Shown here: positions 1-4,030 of the stretch, in pieces
Layout of the letters: each line of letters begins with the position of its first letter
Numbering within the stretch: the stretch's first letter is position 1
Assembly: GCA_947475135.1 (NCBI GenBank)
Contig: CANJMU010000038.1
Location: 1-6,559 of the forward strand
Direction: 5' to 3'
Source: Silvanigrellaceae bacterium
Lineage (GTDB): Bacteria > Bdellovibrionota > Oligoflexia > Silvanigrellales > Silvanigrellaceae
DNA length: 6,559 nucleotides
The notes under the pieces: model-generated
What the model was told of the DNA's origin: nothing
Seen by the model: the letters and a program-made list of their open reading frames with translations, nothing else
Databases searched by the model: none
Made by a program: the position numbers and the translations under genes

Positions 1-129
1 AAACATTCTGTAGGCAATAGGATGATCTTGATCTGAGGTGTTTTCTGCAAAAACACCGGGTGAAAATTGAAGGAGCGGGCTAGCATAAAATAAATTTTTT
101 GACGAATTCAGAAATGATCTTCTATCCAT
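1..129 (-). CDS. Partial N-terminus of a Tat-like exported protein, function unknown
   Basis: Only the first 43 codons are present; the gene runs off the left edge. It starts with ATG at 129, and AGGAG at 135-139 sits 5 bases upstream, so the start is well supported. The protein begins MDRRSFLNSSKNLFYASP, which fits the twin-arginine pattern x-R-R-x-F-L-x (residues 3-7), followed by a modestly hydrophobic stretch and a plausible cleavage site after VFA (residues 26-28). I infer export of a folded protein to the periplasm by Tat; a Sec signal is possible but the h-region is weak. It lies 94 bases downstream of the mlaD-like gene on the same strand, so it may be co-transcribed and might belong to the same envelope process. 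Nothing in the visible residues identifies a family. Confidence 0.72.
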   Translation of the reverse strand, partial: MDRRSFLNSSKNLFYASPLLQFSPGVFAENTSDQDHPIAYRMF

Positions 130-133
130 AAAA

Positions 134-191
134 TCTCCTATATTCAAAAACTGTTGAAGTGAAATCACCTTTTCAATTTTTTAATATAGGA
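134..191 (-). promoter_or_regulatory. Inverted repeat covering the ribosome binding site of the Tat-like gene
   Basis: TCCTATATT at 136-144 and AATATAGGA at 183-191 are perfect 9-base inverted repeats separated by 38 bases. On the minus-strand RNA the 3' arm contains most of the AGGAG (135-139) that serves the gene starting at 129. A smaller nested stem lies between the arms: TTGAA 154-158 with TTCAA 172-176, enclosing GTGA/TCAC. The RNA could therefore hide its ribosome binding site. The arms are AU-rich, so the stem would be weak and temperature- or ligand-sensitive at most. The repeat is seen directly; a regulatory role is inference. Confidence 0.35.
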
Positions 192-223
192 AATTGTTTT
201 TGTTTGATAGGACTTTTTTAAAG

Positions 224-1645
224 TTATTTCGCCGATGAAACCGCAGCAGCAAGCCCAAGAATACCATTAATATCTTCGTCACTAAACGAAAAACCAGCTC
301 CGACAAAGGGGAATGGCTTATTAAATAAAACGACACCATCCACACCAGCGGTCAGAAAAATCTGAGGAATCGGATAGAAATTCACATAGGATTTTAAATT
401 AAATGGACCTTTGGAGCCATAAAAGTCATCGCTAGGTGTTGGGCTTCCATTAAATTGTGAAAGTTCCACAGTTCCCCGTAAGGAATCTTTAAATGTAAAG
501 AGATCTGTTGCAATACCCATGGAACTTGAAAAAATACCAAGTCGCAATGCAATAAAATGAAAACGCTGAGAAATTTGAACGTTGTATCTTAACAAGCCCG
601 AGTCTTCGGTTGTATTGACTATAGTGGTTGCCGTTGCACCACTTGTTGTTGTCGTTGTGTCTGTGACCTTACGCCCATAGGTCGCCGTGGAAACACCCAA
701 TAAATAATAACGATCGGGCCTTGTTGTCATCAGTAAATTAAAGTCATTTGCAAAACTATCTTTTTTGGCGGCATTCGCAAATCTATATTCCGCACGTTCG
801 GCTAAGGATAATTTAATTCGTGTCGCTGGCTTAATCACATCTTGAACAGATTTCAATGTCGATTTTACTTCATTAATGGTGTCATCTTTAGAAACAAGTT
901 GACCGATTGTGCCTTCGCCTCTTTCTATTTTAGCAACCAATCGATTGATTGTGTCTGTCGTATCTTTTAAATTTTTAATAATAAGTCCAATATTATCGGC
1001 ATTTTTATTATCAGATATTAAATGATTTAAACTGCCTGCGGTGTTATTTAAAGTTGCAATAAGTTCCTTAATATTTTTTGTTTCTGTTTTCGAAATATTT
1101 TTAAGATCCGCTGTGAAAGCATCAACATTCTTCAGAATACTCTCGATAGACATTTCACTATTTTTTGTTCCTAAAGAGTTAGATAATACGGCTGTTACTT
1201 TCTTCACATCAGCGGCAATGGAGCTCATTTGCGCCATTAAAGCTTGAATCCCACCAGAGTCCTGACCCAATAAAATAATATCACCAGATTTTAATAACTC
1301 AGTTGGATTTTTTCCTCGAACAAATTCAATATAAACGTCACCTAATAATCCACGGGAACGAACTTCAACATAAGAATCTTTAGGTAACTTTATGGAAGTA
1401 TTTAATTCAAACTGGATGACGGCGCCTGTTGGAAGAATATTGACATCATTGACAACGCCGACTTGGACTCCGGAAATAAGAACTTGTGTTCTTTCTCCAA
1501 CTCCACTGGCGTCGTGAATATAAAATGAAAAGTGCTGTTTAGTTGTTGAAAAGGGATTATTTTTTAAAAAAACAATAATAAGCAACGTGCTGAATAAAGA
1601 AAAAATAACTAATAATCCAACTTTTAATTCAAGACCGTATTTCAA
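224..1645 (-). CDS. mlaD: MlaD-like Mce-domain lipid transport protein with C-terminal barrel-like domain
   Basis: This is the periplasmic substrate-binding component of an Mla/Mce ABC lipid transporter, anchored in the inner membrane. Residues 8-27 form one hydrophobic anchor. Residues about 37-110 are an Mce domain (GVGERTQVLISGVQVGVV, then LLGDVYIEF near 101-108). Residues about 135-270 form a helical, probably coiled-coil stretch that includes the family-typical ERGEGTIGQLVSKDD (241-255). Residues about 280-473 alternate in a beta-rich manner and end with FVGAGFSFSDEDINGILG, as I recall for the porin-like tail of many delta-proteobacterial and epsilon-proteobacterial Mce proteins. At 473 aa it is far longer than E. 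coli MlaD (about 180 aa). A Thr-rich insert (328-346) sits in the tail. The start is TTG at 1645: AAGGA lies 7 bases upstream and an in-frame TGA at 1670-1672 excludes a longer version. It follows mlaE-mlaF after 164 bases. Confidence 0.88.
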   Translation of the reverse strand: MKYGLELKVGLLVIFSLFSTLLIIVFLKNNPFSTTKQHFSFYIHDASGVGERTQVLISGVQVGVVNDVNILPTGAVIQFELNTSIKLPKDSYVEVRSRGLLGDVYIEFVRGKNPTELLKSGDIILLGQDSGGIQALMAQMSSIAADVKKVTAVLSNSLGTKNSEMSIESILKNVDAFTADLKNISKTETKNIKELIATLNNTAGSLNHLISDNKNADNIGLIIKNLKDTTDTINRLVAKIERGEGTIGQLVSKDDTINEVKSTLKSVQDVIKPATRIKLSLAERAEYRFANAAKKDSFANDFNLLMTTRPDRYYLLGVSTATYGRKVTDTTTTTSGATATTIVNTTEDSGLLRYNVQISQRFHFIALRLGIFSSSMGIATDLFTFKDSLRGTVELSQFNGSPTPSDDFYGSKGPFNLKSYVNFYPIPQIFLTAGVDGVVLFNKPFPFVGAGFSFSDEDINGILGLAAAVSSAK

Positions 1646-1652
1646 AAAAAAT

Positions 1653-1657
1653 TCCTT
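1653..1657 (-). promoter_or_regulatory. Shine-Dalgarno AAGGA fixing the TTG start of mlaD
   Basis: On the minus strand AAGGA is followed by seven bases and then TTG at 1645. The nearest ATG (1662) is in another frame and stops after six codons, and an in-frame TGA lies at 1670-1672. TTG is therefore the only sensible start. Confidence 0.7.
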
Positions 1658-1710
1658 TTCATAAAATTTTCATCGTCTTGCTATCGGAATGCACAACTGA
1701 CTTTAAATAG

Positions 1711-1716
1711 ATTATA
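1711..1716 (-). promoter_or_regulatory. Possible -10 box (TATAAT) for a separate mlaD promoter
   Basis: A perfect TATAAT reads leftward here, about 65 bases before the mlaD start and downstream of the terminator-like hairpin. No good -35 lies at 16-18 bases: TTGCAA at 1740-1745 would give a 23-base spacer. The region is very AT-rich, so chance matches are likely. It is offered as a candidate because it sits where an internal promoter would be expected. Confidence 0.3.
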
Positions 1717-1743
1717 TAAAAAAAATAATGACATATAGGTTGC

Positions 1744-1790
1744 AAAAAAGTTCAGGACAATAGGACAACTAGATAAATTTTTTCCTGATC
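1744..1790 (-). terminator. Terminator-like hairpin between mlaF and mlaD
   Basis: On the minus strand, GATCAGGA (1790-1783) can pair with TCCTGAAC (1757-1750) with one mismatch, and is followed directly by six T residues (1749-1744). It lies 20 bases after the mlaF stop codon. The 25-base loop is long for an intrinsic terminator, so it may be weak and allow read-through into mlaD. Confidence 0.35.
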
Positions 1791-1809
1791 ATTTTTTTCC
1801 TGTTAAAAA

Positions 1810-2532
1810 CTATTGCACGAAGGAATCTTTGCTATGGACAAAATCCTTGGGAGAACCCGAAAAATGAATGACTCCATCTTTCAGCAAAAATATTTTGTCC
1901 GCCATGGAAAGAGTGGATTTAATATCATGGGAAATGACAATACTGGTTAAATGAGGATGATCTTTTTGTGTCTTTAAAATAAGATTGTCGATAAAATCTG
2001 CCGCAAACGGATCCATTCCTGTTGTGGGCTCATCATAAAGAAGAATTTCAGGATTCAAAGCTAAAGCTCTTGCCAATCCCACTTTTTTTTTCTCTGCGGC
2101 AGAAAGTCGATAAGGAAACACGTTTATTTGTTTTTCTAAACCAAGCTTTGCAACCATTTCTTCTGCGCATTGATGAATTTCTTGAGGGGAAAATTTTGTC
2201 TCGCTATAATCCAGTGGAAAAGTAATGTTTTCCTTGACCGTTAAACTATCAAACAGAGCTCCATCTTGAAAAAGATAACCTAATTTTCTTCGTTGCAAGT
2301 TCCATTCTTTTTCTGTGGCTTTGTGCATGGGGCGATCATGAATCCAGATTTCTCCTTCTGAAGGATGCAGCAATCCTGTGATATGTTTAATTGTGACTGA
2401 TTTTCCTTCTCCGCTTTTTCCAATAATAAAAGATATTTTTCCGCGAGGGATTTCAAAAGTTAAATTTTTAAGAACATGATTATTTTTAAATGATTTACAA
2501 ACATTCACAAAACGAATGAGGCTCTGTTCCAC
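1810..2532 (-). CDS. mlaF: MlaF-like ABC transporter ATPase
   Basis: This 240-aa cytoplasmic ATPase powers the MlaE-type permease for phospholipid transport. Visible motifs in order: Walker A GKSGEGKS (38-45), Q-loop at FQDGALFDSLTVKEN (Q89), ABC signature region LSAAEKKKVGLARALA (143-158), Walker B ILLYDEP (163-169, D167 and E168), D-loop GMDP (172-175) and the switch histidine in SHD (H202). Length and the FQDGALFDSLTVxEN segment match MlaF rather than generic exporters. The signature is odd: the two glycines of the usual LSGG are both alanines. The start is GTG at 2532, only 2 bases after the mlaE stop codon; upstream there is just a weak GGG, so translation is probably coupled to mlaE. 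It ends with TAG. Confidence 0.9.
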   Translation of the reverse strand: MEQSLIRFVNVCKSFKNNHVLKNLTFEIPRGKISFIIGKSGEGKSVTIKHITGLLHPSEGEIWIHDRPMHKATEKEWNLQRRKLGYLFQDGALFDSLTVKENITFPLDYSETKFSPQEIHQCAEEMVAKLGLEKQINVFPYRLSAAEKKKVGLARALALNPEILLYDEPTTGMDPFAADFIDNLILKTQKDHPHLTSIVISHDIKSTLSMADKIFLLKDGVIHFSGSPKDFVHSKDSFVQ

Positions 2533-2534
2533 TG

Positions 2535-3365
2535 TTAACCCAATTGAAAAAATGTGATAATAAAATCACAAACTAATATAAGTAATAAGCTAGCAACAAC
2601 AGAAGCTGTCGTTGCTTCACCAACGCCTTTTGCGCCACCGCTCGCATGATAACCAAAGTAACAAGCAATGGTTGAAAAAATAAAACCAAAAAAGAAAGCT
2701 TTGACTGCACCATTCACAAAATAAGAAAAATCGAGACGCCATTTCATTTGTTGAAAAAAGGTTTGTGAATCGACTTGAAAAAATATTTTTGCAAAAATAA
2801 AACAGCCCACAATTCCTAAAATTAAAAAAATTGTATAAAGGATCGGAGTCATAATAAGAGATGCCAAAACTCTTGGTACAACCAAATAGGAAAACGAATC
2901 CACTCCCATCGATTCCATCGCATCAATCTGCTCGCTGACTCTCATTGTTGCAATTTCAGCCGCAGAGGCGGCTCCTGCACGACCAGTCACAATAAATGCA
3001 CTCATCACTGGCGCTAATTCTAACGCCAAAGACCTTCCTGTGGCAGCGCCAACAATTCCTTCTGCATTGAACATACGAAGAAGGACTCCCAGCTGCAAAC
3101 CAATGACTGCGCCTACAAAGGACCCTGAAATAGAGACAAGCAAAACACTTCTGTTTCCCACAAATTCCATCTGTTTTAAAAAAAGTAAAAAACGGAATCT
3201 ATTTTGAAATGTTTTAAAAAAGAATTTCTGAATAAAAATAACGTAATCACCTAAATAGTGAAGCGAAAATAAAGTAGATGAGCCCACTTTTGACACAAGA
3301 CGTAAAATCATAAACAACCCGAATGAATAGAAATAAAAAGATCCACTCATTCCAATATTAACCAC
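2535..3365 (-). CDS. mlaE: MlaE-like ABC transporter permease
   Basis: This inner-membrane permease is the membrane core of the Mla/Mce lipid transporter. The family hallmarks are clear: GRAGAASAAE (128-137), EQIDAMESMGVD (145-156), YLVVPRVLA (160-168) and the C-terminal GYHASGGAKGVGEATTASVV (238-257). Hydrophobic stretches near 72-92, 112-127, 167-193, 222-238 and 255-273 fit the usual membrane segments. The start is uncertain. The longest frame starts at GTG (3365) without a ribosome binding site; ATG at 3350 has GGA directly against it; ATG at 3311 would give 258 aa, closest to the usual length of about 260, with a weak GGG 6 bases upstream. It is the first gene of the minus-strand locus and is followed 2 bases later by mlaF. 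Confidence 0.9.
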   Translation of the reverse strand: MVNIGMSGSFYFYSFGLFMILRLVSKVGSSTLFSLHYLGDYVIFIQKFFFKTFQNRFRFLLFLKQMEFVGNRSVLLVSISGSFVGAVIGLQLGVLLRMFNAEGIVGAATGRSLALELAPVMSAFIVTGRAGAASAAEIATMRVSEQIDAMESMGVDSFSYLVVPRVLASLIMTPILYTIFLILGIVGCFIFAKIFFQVDSQTFFQQMKWRLDFSYFVNGAVKAFFFGFIFSTIACYFGYHASGGAKGVGEATTASVVASLLLILVCDFIITFFQLG

Positions 3366-3383
3366 GATTTTTTTGGTTTGTTT

Positions 3384-3427
3384 GTCAATAAATTGACTGT
3401 AAAAAAAATATATGTTAACCGGTCAAT
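3384..3427. promoter_or_regulatory. Divergent promoter region with three GTCAAT/ATTGAC hexamers
   Basis: The 128 bases between the divergent mlaE gene and the secreted-protein gene hold GTCAAT at 3384-3389, ATTGAC at 3392-3397 (the two form a near-contiguous palindrome with a 2-base centre) and GTCAAT at 3422-3427. They also read as -35-like boxes: TTGACA on the minus strand (3388-3383), TTGACT on the plus strand (3393-3398) and TTGACC on the minus strand (3426-3421). No convincing -10 sits at 16-18 bases from any of them. A role as operator or overlapping promoters is inference. Confidence 0.3.
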
Positions 3428-3437
3428 AGATAATTTT

Positions 3438-3466
3438 TTGGCGTTATTTTATAAAAGTGATTTATT
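3438..3466 (+). promoter_or_regulatory. Possible promoter for the secreted-protein/Rhs unit
   Basis: TTGGCG (3438-3443) and TTTATT (3461-3466) are 17 bases apart and resemble -35 and -10 boxes, each with four of six consensus bases. They end 27 bases before the ATG at 3494. Given the AT richness this is only a candidate. Confidence 0.25.
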
Positions 3467-3493
3467 GTTAATAGAAAATCAAAGGGGTCTGAA

Positions 3494-4018
3494 ATGAAAA
3501 AATATTTATTGTTCCCAATTCTTTCTGCATTTTCCTTGAATTCATATGCTATCGATCTCAATAGTGTTGTAACACAAGATGAAATCGTCGGGTCCAGCCA
3601 AGCGCTTGTTGAAAAAATAAAAGAAGATCCCGATCACTTCCATTGGGTAAATTATGATAAACTGGCTCTGAAAGAAGGTTCGGTCAAAAATGTCACTGGT
3701 GAAGTTGTTTTGGACGAACAAAATCATTTAAAAACAATTCATATTTCAACCGTGTCGTTTACTGCTCTGAATGTTCCTCTTTTTGGCGAATATAGTGCAA
3801 CAGTCGATCTGCAAGCTCACGTAACATTGGACTGCAAGTTAGAATCCGAAGGAAGGGTTTACAAAATAACAGCTTCTAGCAATCCTCTTGTTTATAATAT
3901 GTTTGTGAAAGATCTGACTGGAAATGGTTTTACCAAAGAAGCTTACGCTGATGTTGTGTTTAATTACTTGTTAACTCATAGCACGAAATTGAGGTCCTAT
4001 TGTAACTCTACTTTGTAA
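3494..4018 (+). CDS. Small secreted protein, function unknown, upstream of the Rhs gene
   Basis: I do not recognise this 174-aa protein. It starts with ATG preceded by AAAGGGG (3481-3487) at 6 bases. Residues 1-19 are a clear Sec signal peptide: MKK, a hydrophobic core, and cleavage after S-Y-A. No lipobox cysteine is present, so it should be a soluble periplasmic or secreted protein of about 155 residues. The middle (about 64-128) is rich in alternating hydrophobic residues and is probably beta-sheet; the tail (about 147-170) looks helical. The only two cysteines, C114 and C170, could form a disulfide after export. The stop TAA (4016-4018) is followed by 12 bases and the Rhs start, so the two are almost certainly one transcript. 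By position it could be a partner, plug, chaperone or immunity protein for the Rhs protein, but the sequence itself does not show which. Confidence 0.85.
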   Translation: MKKYLLFPILSAFSLNSYAIDLNSVVTQDEIVGSSQALVEKIKEDPDHFHWVNYDKLALKEGSVKNVTGEVVLDEQNHLKTIHISTVSFTALNVPLFGEYSATVDLQAHVTLDCKLESEGRVYKITASSNPLVYNMFVKDLTGNGFTKEAYADVVFNYLLTHSTKLRSYCNSTL

Positions 4019-4020
4019 AA

Positions 4021-4026
4021 AAGGAG
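4021..4026 (+). promoter_or_regulatory. Shine-Dalgarno AAGGAG fixing the TTG start of the Rhs gene
   Basis: AAGGAG begins two bases after the upstream stop codon and is 4 bases from TTG at 4031. The next in-frame TTG (4040) would leave 13 bases, and the first in-frame ATG lies inside the signal peptide. TTG at 4031 gives a complete signal peptide and is preferred. Confidence 0.7.
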
Positions 4027-4030
4027 TCCC

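Noticed and set aside
154..182. Hairpin followed by T6 as a plus-strand terminator
   Set aside because: No plus-strand gene precedes it; the GTGA/TCAC part has a 2-base loop and a bulge. It fits better as part of the minus-strand leader structure.
1041..1247. Plus-strand open frame of 68 codons inside mlaD
   Set aside because: It lies wholly inside a well-supported gene on the other strand and shows no recognisable protein or ribosome binding site of its own.
1645..1662. ATG at 1662 as the mlaD start
   Set aside because: It is out of frame and reaches TGA after six codons.
2022..2225. Plus-strand open frame of 67 codons inside mlaF
   Set aside because: It is antisense to conserved ABC motifs, which explain the sequence fully.
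3393..3420. TTGACT as the -35 of a plus-strand promoter
   Set aside because: The sequence 16-18 bases downstream (TTAACC, TAACCG) is a poor -10, so I list it only as part of the repeated hexamer.
3542..3727. Minus-strand open frame opposite the small secreted protein
   Set aside because: The plus-strand gene has a signal peptide, ribosome binding site and operon context; this is its shadow.
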